From: Echria macrotheca
Taxonomy: Eukaryota > Ascomycota > Sordariomycetes > Sordariales > Schizotheciaceae
NCBI GenBank assembly: GCA_030411725.1
Contig: MU839827.1
Span: 3,913,027 to 3,977,026, forward strand
DNA length: 64,000 nt
Reading direction: 5' to 3'
Part shown: piece after piece, positions 9,993 to 21,369 of the stretch
Layout: every line of letters starts with the position of its first letter
Position numbering within the stretch: position 1 is the stretch's first letter
Position numbers and translations under genes: made by a program
Notes under the pieces: generated by a model
Told to the model about the DNA's origin: nothing
Databases searched by the model: none
What the model saw: only the letters and a program-made list of their open reading frames with translations

Positions 9993-11951
9993 TCAGCGAG
10001 AAGTAGCCTGATACAGCTCCCCCGCCCGCTTCAGCGCCTCCATTGTGCTTTCAAAAAGCATCAGCACAGCCTCTCGTCCACCGCCAACCGGAATCCAGCG
10101 CGTCTTGCGGCCCGTCTTCCGGAAAATCTCCTTCATGTCCTTCTTGCGCTGGTCCGTTAGATGCTGGCGCGCGATCTCGGCCTCGTCGGCGAGCGCATGG
10201 ATGCGCGCCTCGGACCGGCGCAGCGAGTCGGCATGGTAGGCCAGCTCCTGGGCGCGGGCGGCGTCTGCCGCATTGAAGGTCATCCAGAACTGCTTGAGAA
10301 ACTCGGTCGTGGTCGCGTTGGTCAGGTAGCAACGCTGGGCGATGTCCGGAGGAATACCCATGGGCGACTCCATGGCGGCCGCCTCGTCGTCGCCCCCTGC
10401 GCCACCGGTGACCGCACGGTTTTGGGCGATTCCTTCAAAGATCTGGGTCTGTGCCGCACTGCGGGCCGCGCGCGAGCCGACGTGGGCGTGTGGGATTCCA
10501 GTACCGGCGCCGCCGACGTCGCTGTCGCTATCGTCGTCGACGCCGATGCCGCGGTGGAGATCAATGCCACCCGCGCCGTCGTCATCGAACGTCTCGAGAT
10601 CGGCTTGGACGTCAAAGATCACGTCGGTTGGCACCTGCTTCTCGTAGGCGAGAGCCTCTTCGGTCGGCTTGCCTGACGAGACCTGGTTGGAGAAGTACTT
10701 GCCTGGCTCCTTGACGCTAAGCTGTATACCGTCGGCCTCGGCCTCTCCGCGTAGGTCGTGCAGCGTGAGCTCGTCCAGGGTGGTGTTGTCCAGGTCGGCG
10801 CCCGCGGCGGCGGCGGCGGGAGCCATCTCGTGATCGGAACGGGCCATATTGACCAGGATCTTGTCGCTCAGGCTGTTCAGTGTTTTGATAATGGGCACGT
10901 TGGCGCGCGGGCGCATCTCGACGTCCTGGCGGTTACCGCCCTTGAAGCCACCGTCTTGCTCCTCGTTGGCCTCGACGTCGACAATGTGGGGGATCTGCTG
11001 TTGCGTGAGCCTGGGCGTCCAGCCCAGGGCCGAGTCCGTGTCGCTGTACTTGTCAAAGACGGGGTTGGTATCGTCGTTATCGGTGACGCGCTCGCCGCGC
11101 AGTCTCTTGCACAGGCGACTCAGGAAGAACTGGGACCAGAACTGGGCGTCTGACATTTTCGGGACGTTCTCGTTGTAGATGCGCCTGACAATCGGGTGCT
11201 GCTCGAAGATCATCTGGACCTGCTCGGTGTTGAGGTGAAGCTTGAGCTCGTCGTTTTCGACCCGGGGCTTGATAGTCGAGAGTACGTTGTACAGGCCCTT
11301 CTTCTGGTTCAGGTCGATGGCGTGGGCGCGGAGCTGGTCGAGGCGTGACGCCCAAAACAGGTTATTGAAGGTGGCTTCCGAGACCGAGTCGGACTTGGTC
11401 GCCAGGGCGTCGGCATAGGCCAGACGCAGGTCCTCGTCCTTGTCCATGAGCGACCGCTGCAGCTCAACATCCGACTGAAGCATCTTGTCGTCGAACCACC
11501 GTGTCACCTTTGCGTTGACAGTACTGGCAACAGATATGGCGCCAGAAGTAGAAGGACCGGTTCCGGCTCCGTTAGAAGTAGACTGACCGGCCCCACCTGC
11601 GGGCCCGGGCATGGCCGGGTCATTGGCCTTGCTGCCGGCGATCAGGTCCGTCAGCAGGCTGAGGATGTCGTTGGCCTCAGACCGGGCGTCGGTCGGCGAG
11701 GTGAACTGGAACATATAGGCCGTGGGCTCAGCATCGGCGGATTTGGGCTTCTCCACAATCTTCAGGATGACACGCGGATTTGTCTTTGGTGTCTGCTGGA
11801 TGTTCTTGATATTATCAACCGACAGCGACACGTGCGGCGGCCCTGTTCCCGGCAGCGGTGTCCAGGTGAGTGCCGACTGGTCGGCGGTCAGCGTGATAAT
11901 GCCATCCTTTTTCTTGTAAGTGGCCTTGCCACTGGGGATGGTGGCCATCAC
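9993..11951 (-). CDS. TFB1: TFIIH core subunit Tfb1 (p62)
   Basis: Intronless 652-residue frame; translation may start at Met1 or Met2. Residues 3-105 form the PH/PTB-like domain that binds TFIIE and Rad4/XPC-type acidic tails (SGKATYKKKDGIITLT...VILKIVEKPK). Two BSD domains follow a Gly/Ser/Thr linker, the first near 150-215 (WFDDKMLQSDVELQRSLM) and the second near 225-290 (HPIVRRIYNENVPKMS, then FWSQFFLSRLCKRLRGER). The C-terminal helical part (about 545-650) contains NATTTEFLKQFWMTFN and IFRKTGRKTRWIPVGGG. As part of core TFIIH the protein acts in Pol II initiation and nucleotide excision repair. Its promoter side faces KGD1. Confidence 0.93.
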   Translation of the reverse strand: MMATIPSGKATYKKKDGIITLTADQSALTWTPLPGTGPPHVSLSVDNIKNIQQTPKTNPRVILKIVEKPKSADAEPTAYMFQFTSPTDARSEANDILSLLTDLIAGSKANDPAMPGPAGGAGQSTSNGAGTGPSTSGAISVASTVNAKVTRWFDDKMLQSDVELQRSLMDKDEDLRLAYADALATKSDSVSEATFNNLFWASRLDQLRAHAIDLNQKKGLYNVLSTIKPRVENDELKLHLNTEQVQMIFEQHPIVRRIYNENVPKMSDAQFWSQFFLSRLCKRLRGERVTDNDDTNPVFDKYSDTDSALGWTPRLTQQQIPHIVDVEANEEQDGGFKGGNRQDVEMRPRANVPIIKTLNSLSDKILVNMARSDHEMAPAAAAAGADLDNTTLDELTLHDLRGEAEADGIQLSVKEPGKYFSNQVSSGKPTEEALAYEKQVPTDVIFDVQADLETFDDDGAGGIDLHRGIGVDDDSDSDVGGAGTGIPHAHVGSRAARSAAQTQIFEGIAQNRAVTGGAGGDDEAAAMESPMGIPPDIAQRCYLTNATTTEFLKQFWMTFNAADAARAQELAYHADSLRRSEARIHALADEAEIARQHLTDQRKKDMKEIFRKTGRKTRWIPVGGGREAVLMLFESTMEALKRAGELYQATSR

Positions 11952-12716
11952 GGACTGTGAGCTGGTGGAGGTTGTGGTGGTGATGGTTGGATATCTGCAA
12001 GGCTACAACAAATGCCGTGTTGGAGCCTGGTAGCTCCTCAATAACAAGCACAAAGACGCCAAGATGGAGCCAGGCTGAAAGGGACTGCCCTGGCAAACAG
12101 TTCCCGCTACCCGGAAGCGACTGTGTGCGCCCTCGGATCGCTCGGTCGGTCGACACTAAAATGCCCCGAGTTGCATTCGCCGTGAATTCCGCATTCGAAT
12201 CAGGATGTAGCAGTTTGTGTTGATTGGTGGTTGGTTGGTTGGATTTGCTTTAGAATTAGTTAAAAGCGAGCAGATGCAGTGCAATGAAGAAACCGGCAAG
12301 ATGGAAAAGCGACGGGTTGAGTGCAGCTGGCTTGGCATCCGGTGTGCACTCGGGCCAGCCACGGCCTGTGATTGGGCAGCAGCGTGAGGAGCAGCGGAGC
12401 ATCGGGGGCGTGCAGGTGTGTGCAGGTGCAGCAGCCCCCTGTCAGCAGCTGGATTTGCCGTCATCGTCTCCGTGGTCAAATGGTCATTCCTGCTTTCCAC
12501 TTTTTTAGCCCCAGCCGATGCAGCAAATGCCCTCGTCCTCGCCTCTCGTCCTCGCAAAGGCGACTCTCTCCCATTCATCCAAGACTTACTCCGCCGCTCT
12601 TTTGTCCCTGTGATTGTGCCCTGGCGTTCTGTTAGGGGCATTTTCTTTTTTTAGGCGGATTCTGGTCTTTTCTCTCCTCTCCCCTCCTCCATATCACACC
12701 CCCCCTCGCAGCCGTC
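11952..12716. other. Divergent promoter region TFB1/KGD1
   Basis: About 765 bp between divergently transcribed genes. The KGD1-proximal 100 nt are strongly C/T-rich (ctcctctcccctcctcc...), typical of highly expressed fungal genes. No coding evidence was seen. Confidence 0.5.
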
Positions 12717-15700
12717 ATGTTGTTGCGCTGCTCGATTCGCGCCGTCCAGAGCGCGGCCGCCTCATCACGATGTCTCTCGACCGCTGCCGGTGCCGCGAGG
12801 CCAAGCTTGAAGCTGGCTTCACGTCGCCCGCTGGCCATTGCCGCCCAGAAGCGCTTTGAGAGCGCCATCTCGAACCCGCCCGAGCCCAACGACAACTTCC
12901 TCTCCGGCAACACGGCCAACTATATCGATGAGATGTATCTGCAATGGAAGCAGGATCCCAAGAGCGTCCACGTCTCGTGGCAGGTGTACTTCAGGAACAT
13001 GGAGAGCGGCGAGATGCCCATCTCCCAGGCCTTCCAGCCGCCGCCGTCGCTGATTCCCAGCTCCACCATCATGCCCGGCCTTGCCGCTGGCGCCGGCGTG
13101 GGCATCGGCGAGGGTTCCGACGTCACCAACCATCTCAAGGTCCAGCTCCTGGTGCGCGCGTACCAGGCTCGCGGTCACAACAAGGCCAAGATCGATCCGC
13201 TAGGAATCCGTAACTCCTCCAAGGGCTTTGGTAACGTCAAGCCCAAGGAGCTGACGCTGGAGTACTACCAATTTTCCGAGAAGGACCTCGATACCGAATA
13301 TACCCTGGGCCCCGGCATCCTGCCCCGCTTCAAGAGGGACGGCCGCGAGAAGATGACGCTGCGCGAGATTGTCGACGCTTGCGAGAAGATTTACTGCGGC
13401 TCGTACGGCGTGGAGTTCATCCACATCCCCGACAGGGAAAAGTGCGATTGGTTGCGCGAGCGCCTCGAGGTGCCCCAGCCCTTCAAGTATTCGATCGACG
13501 AGAAGCGCAGGATCCTCGACCGCCTCATCTGGAGCTCGAGCTTCGAGTCTTTCCTCGCTACCAAGTACCCCAACGACAAGCGATTCGGCCTCGAGGGTTG
13601 CGAGACGCTGGTTCCCGGCATGAAGGCGCTGATTGACCGCAGCGTCGACTACGGTGTGAAGGACATTGTGATTGGTATGCCACATCGTGGTCGTCTCAAC
13701 GTCCTCAGCAACGTCGTACGCAAGCCCAACGAGTCGATCTTCAGCGAGTTCGCCGGAACGTCCGGTGCCGAGGACGAGGGCTCCGGTGATGTCAAGTACC
13801 ATTTGGGCATGAACTTTGAGCGTCCCACGCCTTCTGGAAAGCGCGTGCAGCTCTCGCTTGTTGCCAACCCGTCCCATCTCGAAGCTGAGGACCCTGTTGT
13901 CCTCGGCAAGGTCCGCGCGATCCAGCACTACAACAACGACGAGGCTACGCATCGCAGCGCCATGGCCGTGCTGCTCCACGGTGATGCTGCCTTTGCTGCC
14001 CAGGGTGTCGTGTACGAGTGCCTCGGTTTCCACTCTCTCCCGGCCTTCTCGACAGGCGGAACGATCCACTTGGTGGTGAACAACCAGATCGGTTTCACGA
14101 CAGATCCCCGCTTCGCCCGCTCGACGCCCTACTGCACGGATATCGCCAAGGCCATCGATGCGCCTGTATTCCACGTCAACGCCGATGATGTTGAGGCCGT
14201 TAACTTCGTCTGCCAGCTCGCTGCGGACTGGCGTGCCGAGTTCAAACAGGATGTTATTATCGACCTGGTGTGCTACCGCAAGCACGGCCACAACGAGACG
14301 GACCAGCCGTCATTCACCCAGCCCCTGATGTACAAGCGCATCCAGAACCACAGCCCTCAGATTGACGTCTACGTGAACCAGCTCCTTAAGGAGGGCACGT
14401 TCACCAAGGAGGATATCGAGGAGCACAAGCAGTGGGTCTGGGGCATGCTCGAGGAGAGCTTCGCCAAATCCAAGGATTACCAGCCGACCTCCAAGGAGTG
14501 GACCACGAGCGCCTGGAACGGCTTCAAGTCGCCCAAGGAGTTGGCGACCGAGGTTCTCCCCCACAACCCAACCGGCGTTGACCGCAAGACGCTCGACCAC
14601 ATCGGCGAGGTGATCGGCAGCGCTCCCGAGGGCTTCAACCTGCACCGCAACCTCAAGCGCATCCTCACCAACCGCACCAAGTCCGTGGTCGAGGGCAAGG
14701 GCATCGACTGGTCTACGGCCGAGGCGCTGGCTTTCGGTACTCTCGTCACCGAGGGCCACCACGTGCGTCTCTCCGGCCAGGATGTCGAGCGTGGTACCTT
14801 CTCGCAGCGGCACGCCGTCTTCCACGACCAGGAGACCGAGGACACGTACACTCCTCTCCAGCACGTCAGCAAGGATCAGGGCAAGTTTGTCATTTCCAAC
14901 TCGTCGCTCAGCGAGTTTGGCGCCCTCGGCTTCGAGTACGGATACTCGCTGACGGACCCCAATGGCTTTGTTATGTGGGAGGCCCAGTTTGGTGATTTCG
15001 CCAACAACGCGCAGTGCATCATCGATCAGTTCATCGCCTCGGGTGAGGTGAAGTGGATGCAGCGCACCGGTCTCGTCATGTCGCTCCCCCACGGCTACGA
15101 TGGCCAGGGACCCGAGCACTCGTCTGGCCGCATCGAGCGGTTCCTCCAGCTCTGCAACGAGGATCCTCGCGTCTTCCCCTCGCCCGAGAAGCTGAACCGC
15201 CAGCACCAGGACTCCAACATGCAGATCGCTTACATGACCTCGCCCTCCAACCTGTTCCACATTCTCCGCCGCCAGATGAACCGGCAATTCCGGAAGCGTA
15301 AGCAGACGTGCCCCACCCGTGAGAAATCATTACTAACAAGAACCCAGCCTTGATCCTCTTCTTCTCCAAGTCCCTCCTACGTCACCCCATTGCCCGCTCC
15401 GACATTGACGAGTTCCTCGGCGACTCGCAGTTCCGGTGGATCATCCCCGACCCGGCTCACGAGTCGGGCGCCATCAAGTCGCCCGACCAGATCGACCGGG
15501 TCATTCTGTGTACCGGCCAGGTCTACGCGGCGCTGACAAAGTACCGTGCCGACAACAAGATTGACGATGTTGCGATTACCCGTATTGAGCAGCTCCACCC
15601 CTTCCCGTGGGAGCAGCTGCGCGAGAACCTCGACACGTATCCCAACGCCAAGACGATTGTGTGGGCGCAGGAGGAGCCGCTGAACGCGGGCGCCTGGAGC

Positions 15701-15889
15701 TTCACGCAGCCGCGCATCGAGACGCTGCTGAACGAGACGGAGCACCACGACCGGAAACACGTCATGTACGCCGGCCGCAGCCCGAGCGCGTCGGTGGCGA
15801 CGGGTCTCAAGTCGTCGCACACCAAGGAGGAGCAGGAGCTGCTGGAGATGGCGTTCAGCGTCAGGCAGGACAAGCTCAAGGGGGAGTAG
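12717..15889 (+). CDS. KGD1: 2-oxoglutarate dehydrogenase E1 component, mitochondrial
   Basis: Two exons, 12717-15297 and 15348-15889, join as FRKP|LILFFSKSLLRHP and give 1040 residues, the usual length. Residues 1 to about 40 are a presequence. The dehydrogenase N-terminal segment follows (NYIDEMYLQWKQDPKSVHVSW). Thiamine-diphosphate/E1 core motifs include GMPHRGRLNVL near residue 320, VANPSHLEAEDPV, VYECLGFHSLPAFSTGGTIH and CYRKHGHNETDQPSFTQP. The transketolase-like C-terminal half has EAQFGDFANNAQ and SLPHGYDGQGPEHSSGR. The enzyme decarboxylates 2-oxoglutarate in the TCA cycle and passes the succinyl group to E2 (Kgd2) in the matrix. Strong third-position C bias indicates high expression and explains long antisense frames. 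Confidence 0.97.
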
Positions 15890-16806
15890 ACGAACGAAAG
15901 TAATCCTCTGTATTTTTATGTCTGAAGACGGTAGACGCATGGATAAGCTGGAATTGATTGTACTCTCATGTCCTACGGTTTATGTTGTATGGTGTGGATG
16001 AATGTTAAAAGTACGTTGTGTGACTGTTGTTGTATCTCCCGACTGTTGATGGTTTGTTGGCAGGGGTCTGTTGGGTTGGATAAAACAAGGGTGTATGGAT
16101 AGGTGTTGATGAGTCTGAAAAGAAGGTGTGTATCGTTAGATATCTGGAACTTCTCCCCTCAATATAGAATCTCGTCCAAGTATTCGGTATTCCCTTGTTT
16201 ACTGAAGTCCAATGTTCTCCCCGCTTTGTACCTATCTAGGTAAACCGCAGTCCAAGTCTAACAATCCCACGTCTCCCCTATTTATCCTGCTTTACCAAGT
16301 TGCTAAGTTATTAGGTACCGTGGGAGAAAGGTTGTGATACTGGTAGAACTAGGTATATTTCCGAGCTATCAACCTAGGTAGGTATGCTAGTTCTAGACCT
16401 AGACTTCTAACCGGCTAGAACTAGTATAGGCATGAAAACGTCATGGGATAGGCACAGGGACAAGATGCTGCCTATTTGCGTGTATCTCTGGGACACAGTG
16501 ACTTCACACGGTTTCACTGCACCGTTCAGTATGTTTTTCGTTCATTAGAACTAGCATGTCCTGCTGAATCTGGAGTCCCTGGTGGACTACAAAGAGGCGG
16601 GGACTGGTTACGAAGTTACCCTCCAGAATCTACATAGGTCAGGTGTAGGTCTAACAGCCCACCCCAGGTCAACCCATCGACTCAATAACCACCGTCCACA
16701 ACAGCACAGACAGGACACACGCCACCGCCAAATATCACCAGGACAAACCACCGGGGCATCAAAAGTCATCATCAACCACCTCTCATTACGTGCAGACGTC
16801 TATAGT
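15890..16806. other. Intergenic between convergent KGD1 and CIA1, with CCTAGGTAGGT motifs
   Basis: More AT-rich than the flanking genes. The stretch 16230-16440 contains several short copies of a CTAGGTA-type motif and ctagaactag palindromes. No gene was recognised. Confidence 0.45.
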
Positions 16807-18195
16807 CTAATCGAGTGTGACAGCCCAGGCCTTTACCAGCCCATCATCCCCTGTCGTGACTAGCATCTCCTCGATCCCCTTGCGGTCAGTCCCGGCGTCG
16901 AACCGCTTGCACCAGGTAATATGGTTAATCTCGTACGGACCATGTGCGTTCTCTATTGTCGTGAGCACGCGCCATCCTCCTTTTTGTGTCGTTCCGTTTG
17001 TATCCGTGGCGGTTGTTGTTGGTTGTTGATCGGACTCGGGCTTTGCCGGCTCCGCTGCTGGCGGTGATACCATCTCGACATCTTCGTCTTGCGCCGAGTG
17101 TTGGTCTCCATCCTCAGCATAGAGCGCAATAACACCATCGCTCCCTGTGCTAGCCAGAATCCCCGACTCGGCACTCCACGCGACCGAGTACACATCCCGC
17201 CCATGCACCTTGGGCAGAACCGCCGTGCAGACCCAATCCTCCCTGAGACTCCTGCGCATGGTATTCGGAATCCCACTCCACGGTTGCCGCGCCTCCACCT
17301 CCTCCTCTTCATCCACCTTCAACTCCCAAACCCTCACACTCCCATCGGCCGAGTACGTCAACAACCTCGGAAACTTTCCATCCTCCCTTGGCCGTGTCTC
17401 CCACTGCACCCCCCAAGCCGTAGCTTCATGTCCCTCCAGTACCGCCACACAAACCCACTCCCCATCGCCATCCTCCCTCCAGATCCGCACTGTATTATCA
17501 TAGCTCGCACTCGCCAGCACATCCACCCCAAAAACCCCCTTCCTCCGCTCCCTCCCCGGCACGTCAGGACACCACGCCACAGCCTTGACATCGCCATCAT
17601 GCTCGCTCAGCACCGCAACGGTATCCCACTCCCCGCCATCGTCCTCATCCCCTCCCTGCTCCCCACTAACATCCTCCCAAACCCAAACCGACTTATCTCT
17701 CGAACACGTCGCCAAGAACTGCCCCGAGGGCGAGAACGCAACCGACTTGACTTCATTCTCATGCCCCTCCAGCACGACAGTCAACTCCCACTCATCCTCC
17801 TCTTCCTCTCCCTCTCCCTCTCCCTCCCCATCCGCCTCCACCTTCACCTCCCTCTCCAGCTCCGTATCCCCCTGTCGCCTGTCCCCCCGGAAGTTCCAAA
17901 CAGCAGCAGTCGAGTCAAAACTCCCGCTGACAACCCTGAGCTGTCCCGCCCCTAGGCCGGGCTGCCACGCGACCGACCTGACCGAGCGGGTGTGCCCGTT
18001 CACGAGCGCGCTGTGCTTCGAGAGCGTGGCGAGCGAGAAGATTGTCACCGAGGTGCCGTGCGGCGTCGCGAGCAGTGGGAGCGAAGGGTGCGGGATCGAT
18101 TGCCATGCGCGCTGGTAGAGGTCTGGTTCGAACGTGGCGAGGGGGGTTATTTTCGTTGCCGAGGAAGAGTCTCCTTCGGGAGACGAGGAAGCCAT
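16807..18195 (-). CDS. CIA1: Cytosolic Fe-S assembly WD40 protein Cia1/CIAO1
   Basis: 462 residues from the MASSSPEGDSSS start at 18195. An in-frame ATG 51 codons upstream (18348) is possible but adds an unconserved basic stretch. The fold is a seven-bladed WD40 propeller. Recognisable repeats include HTRSVRSVAWQPG, GHENEVKSVAFSPSGQFLATCSRDKSVWVWE, HDGDVKAVAWCPD, ASASYDNTVRIW, GHEATAWGVQWE, HGRDVYSVAWS and HITWCKRFDAG. A strongly acidic Glu/Gly insert lies before blade 2 and a Ser/Thr/Asn-rich loop before the last blade, as in fungal Cia1. The protein is the docking subunit of the CIA targeting complex that inserts Fe-S clusters into nuclear and cytosolic apoproteins. Confidence 0.92.
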   Translation of the reverse strand: MASSSPEGDSSSATKITPLATFEPDLYQRAWQSIPHPSLPLLATPHGTSVTIFSLATLSKHSALVNGHTRSVRSVAWQPGLGAGQLRVVSGSFDSTAAVWNFRGDRRQGDTELEREVKVEADGEGEGEGEEEEDEWELTVVLEGHENEVKSVAFSPSGQFLATCSRDKSVWVWEDVSGEQGGDEDDGGEWDTVAVLSEHDGDVKAVAWCPDVPGRERRKGVFGVDVLASASYDNTVRIWREDGDGEWVCVAVLEGHEATAWGVQWETRPREDGKFPRLLTYSADGSVRVWELKVDEEEEVEARQPWSGIPNTMRRSLREDWVCTAVLPKVHGRDVYSVAWSAESGILASTGSDGVIALYAEDGDQHSAQDEDVEMVSPPAAEPAKPESDQQPTTTATDTNGTTQKGGWRVLTTIENAHGPYEINHITWCKRFDAGTDRKGIEEMLVTTGDDGLVKAWAVTLD

Positions 18196-18631
18196 TGTTG
18201 GGCTTTTGGTGCGGTTTGTGGAGGGTTTCTTGTACAGACTGGGTTTTTGAATTGGTAATCGGCGAATATAACGCTTAATGAGGTCGGGCTGAACTTTAGA
18301 AGAAAAACAAGATCGTGGGTTTGTTAGAGCGTGTGGTATGTTGAACAAAAATGCCCCTCACTTTTTTTAGGACGATAAGAAAGCTCAGAGCTCCGACACC
18401 GCGACCCCACCATGCTACTCCGCTAAGGTCATGTCACAGATGTCACTCCAGTAAATACTTCAAGTCAAATAATGCAAATAGCAACCCTGTAAGTTATGCA
18501 TGGGGACGCTGTTCAATACTATGTACTCTCCATGGACTGGTCCCGTGTTCTGTCGTGTCCTCCATTCCAAGACCCCCGACCTACCCAAACGCCTGCATAA
18601 GTCATAATTCCCACCATGATCAACCGCTGTA
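18196..18631. other. Intergenic between CIA1 and CLPX (tandem, leftward)
   Basis: Upstream region of CIA1 and 3' flank of the ClpX gene. The antisense frame through 18351-19364 is the shadow of ClpX plus this spacer. Nothing else was recognised. Confidence 0.45.
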
Positions 18632-20489
18632 TCATGCACCGCTCTGCCCAGCTTCCCTAAACTGCTCAAATGTGTCTGATTCAGACGTCTCCAGGGCATC
18701 CTCTTCCTGTAGCCTTCTCTCAACCTCGAGCCGGCCGTCTTTACCCCAGTACCCGGCCTTCTCTGTACCATTGACGCACGCCTCAGTAATCAAAACATAC
18801 GGCGTCGGCGCATCAAACATGGGCTCTGCCAGAACCCTTTCCATCTCCATCTTGAGCCCCCGAGCTCCTGTCTCGTTCTTGGCTGCACGCTCCGCAATCG
18901 CATATAGAGCCCTTCGGGTGAACAACAGGCGGCTCGGATATGTCTCAAACAGAGCCGTGTACTGCGCAACCAGACTGTTTCGTGGCTCCGTAAGAATACG
19001 GAACAACTCGTCCAAGGACAGCGGCGTTAGCGCGCATATGTTGTGCATTCGCCCAATAAGCTCTGGAATAAACCCAAACGCTTGGAGATCTTGTGGCGTC
19101 GTCAAGTCGAGCGGGGTGAATCCGTGGCTGACAAGAGGCCCCGAACCCAGCTCTGTGGGAGGGGAAATAGGTTGGTGTGGGAGATGCTGGTACATCTCCA
19201 CAGGAAGAAAGTCCTTGCCTCCCGACAAAGACGGGCTTCGGCCGCGAACCTCGGAACCAAAGCCCATTGAAGGCTTGGCCACGCGCCGCAACACCATTTT
19301 GTCGAGCCCTACAAAGGCACCGCAAAATACAAACAGAATGTTAGTTGTGTCAATGATGTATTGATCCGACTTGTTAGACGGTGGTGCTGATGACGGGCTC
19401 GAGGAGCCATAGGTGTTCGACGTCGTTGGTGGCCGCGAGGACCGGTGATCCTTGACGTTGATGGTAACCTTAGTCCCCTCAACAAGCTTGAGGAGAGCTT
19501 GCTGGACACCCTCGCCGCCGACGTCTCTGCCATTAACCGTTTCCTTTCTCGCAATCTTATCGAACTCATCCAGCACAATAATGCCGTGTTCGGCAGCTTT
19601 GATATCATAATTGGCTTCGATGAGAAGACGCTCGATGCAGGCCTCGACGTCCTGTCCTATGTAGCCGGCTTGCGTGAACGCGTTGCAGTCGCTGATCGTG
19701 AACGGTACGTTGAGCTTCTTGCTCAGCGTCCTGGCAGAGTCAGCATCCGCTCGGAGGATCGGAAAGCTCAGCCTACTCTAATATGTACGTCTTGCCCACC
19801 CCCGTAGGCCCTAATAACAAGAGGTTGCTCTTGTCTATCTTGACGTGCTGAGGGGCGGCGGCATCTTCTGGGACATAAAAATTGTCCGAGGACATGCTGG
19901 GCTCCTCTGGCGTGAGATGGGTCCCGCGAACCAGTTCACTGTGCCCCGGGAACTCGTCTTCGATCGAGTAACGATCACTATCAGCCTGACGCCGGGACTT
20001 GGAAGCAGAATATGCTGGGTTATCAAGCAACCACCGCCCACCTTCGACGGAATGTACGGGGCCGGCGCCATAGCTGGCGCGCTCCTGCACATCGCGGTCC
20101 TGCGCGTATCGCTGCCGTTGCAGCTTCTCTCGGAGGCGCTGGTCTTGGGCCTCGTGGTGCTGGCGACGCCGCAGCCCCTGGTAGTGGTTGAATATGACCG
20201 AGCATATCGTCTTCTTTGCCCGGTCTTGTCCGACCACATAGTCGTCCACACGGCGCTTCAAATCGCGCGGATAGAACTGCGGAACCCCAAACGCCGACTT
20301 GGAGAAGATGGGTCCGCGGCCGGCATCTTGCGACGGATCATAGCTGGTCGTGAAGCCAGAGTTGAAGTACTGCGATCGACGGGGCGCGAGGGCGAGAAAG
20401 GTGGAATAGGCAGGCTGCCGTGCGGCCGGACGGGCAGCTGCTTTGGCGATCGAGTACGACACCGCTCGCGGCCTTGCTATGGCCAGCAT
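18632..20489 (-). CDS. MCX1: Mitochondrial ClpX-type AAA+ unfoldase
   Basis: Two exons, 20489-19777 and 19730-18632, joined by a 46-nt intron directly after the P-loop, give 603 residues. The N-terminus is a mitochondrial presequence. The ClpX signature RRVDDYVVGQDRAKK is followed by a fungus-type insertion rich in Arg/Gln. Walker A is GPTGVGKTYI (about 228-237); then DCNAFTQAGYIGQDVE; Walker B is IIVLDEFDKIA (about 282-292). GVQQALLKLVEGT and the sensor/small AAA domain (GFIPELIGR, GARGLKMEMERV) follow. The bacterial N-terminal zinc-binding domain is absent, as in fungal Mcx1. Members unfold matrix proteins and, in yeast, activate 5-aminolevulinate synthase. No ClpP gene lies in this window. 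Confidence 0.92.
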
Positions 20490-21369
20490 CTTGTCGTCAT
20501 CCCCGATCTCTCAGGACGGATACAGATTTAGGAGAGCTCGAGATTCAGCCCGTCATGACAAGAGTTGGCGGGATGGAGATACTGCGAGACGCCGTGATGG
20601 ATATTGGTAAAACCACTTGACGTTCAAGGGACTTCTCCAGCCTTTGAGTTCGACCTGTCAGTGGTGTGCGGGGGTTGCTGCAAGAACACCCCTCACTCCC
20701 TGGAGCGCCCCACATGAGCTCGCCACCAGCGAATCAGGGTCCACATCAACGCCGACGTTCGGGGCAGAAGCGGGCGGGCCACAGCGAGCCAACACGGTGA
20801 GCCACAGCTATCAGCCCACTGATAAAGCAATGCAATCTAGATTGCGACCGAAGAAGCTCCAGCTGCCGCCAAGCGAGAGAGAGATAGGATGTCCGACGCA
20901 GGAAACGAGCAGTAGCTTGCTGCCAGCAGGTGGCAAGACCAGGGTTGCTGGCCTAGCGCTGCGAGAATTGCAGCTTTTTTTGTTGAATTACATGAGCTCT
21001 CAGGGGTGAGGGGCCATGATGTAATTGAGCAGGCGTGGATTGTCAACCGGCAAGCTCCCCTCCAAGCTGCTACCCGATCCGATCCCTACCATCCACCTCT
21101 CTTCGTGTTGGTGTCCGTAAAAAAAGGGCTTCTCCTCTGCATTGCCTCGCGTGCTTTATGGTTGGAGCATCTGGTTTTTCTCACTCGCCACCCAATTGAT
21201 CAGGATTGTGACTGCATTGCGCCGTCCCGCTTGTTTTTTGCTTGCGGCATCCAAGCGACGAGTTCGGAGCTTGCCCAACATTCCAGAGATCTCTGAGAAA
21301 AGCTCGACGATACCCTCTTTTCCTACCAGGAAATTCGCTCCTCTACTTCCAGTGTCATTATTGTAGAAC
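20490..21369. other. Divergent promoter region CLPX/GBE1
   Basis: About 880 bp between divergent genes. Frames of up to 130 codons have no recognisable content. No RNA gene or repeat was seen. Confidence 0.45.

Noticed and set aside
13200..15287. Long minus-strand frames (363 and 325 codons) opposite KGD1
   Set aside because: Antisense shadows produced by strong third-position C bias of KGD1; low-complexity Leu/Val/Arg-rich translations without domains.
16582..16863. 93-codon frame downstream of KGD1
   Set aside because: Overlaps the 3' end of CIA1 on the other strand and shows no conserved features.
17089..17955. 288-codon plus-strand frame opposite CIA1
   Set aside because: Antisense shadow of the WD40 gene; Pro/His/Arg-rich with no homology recognisable.
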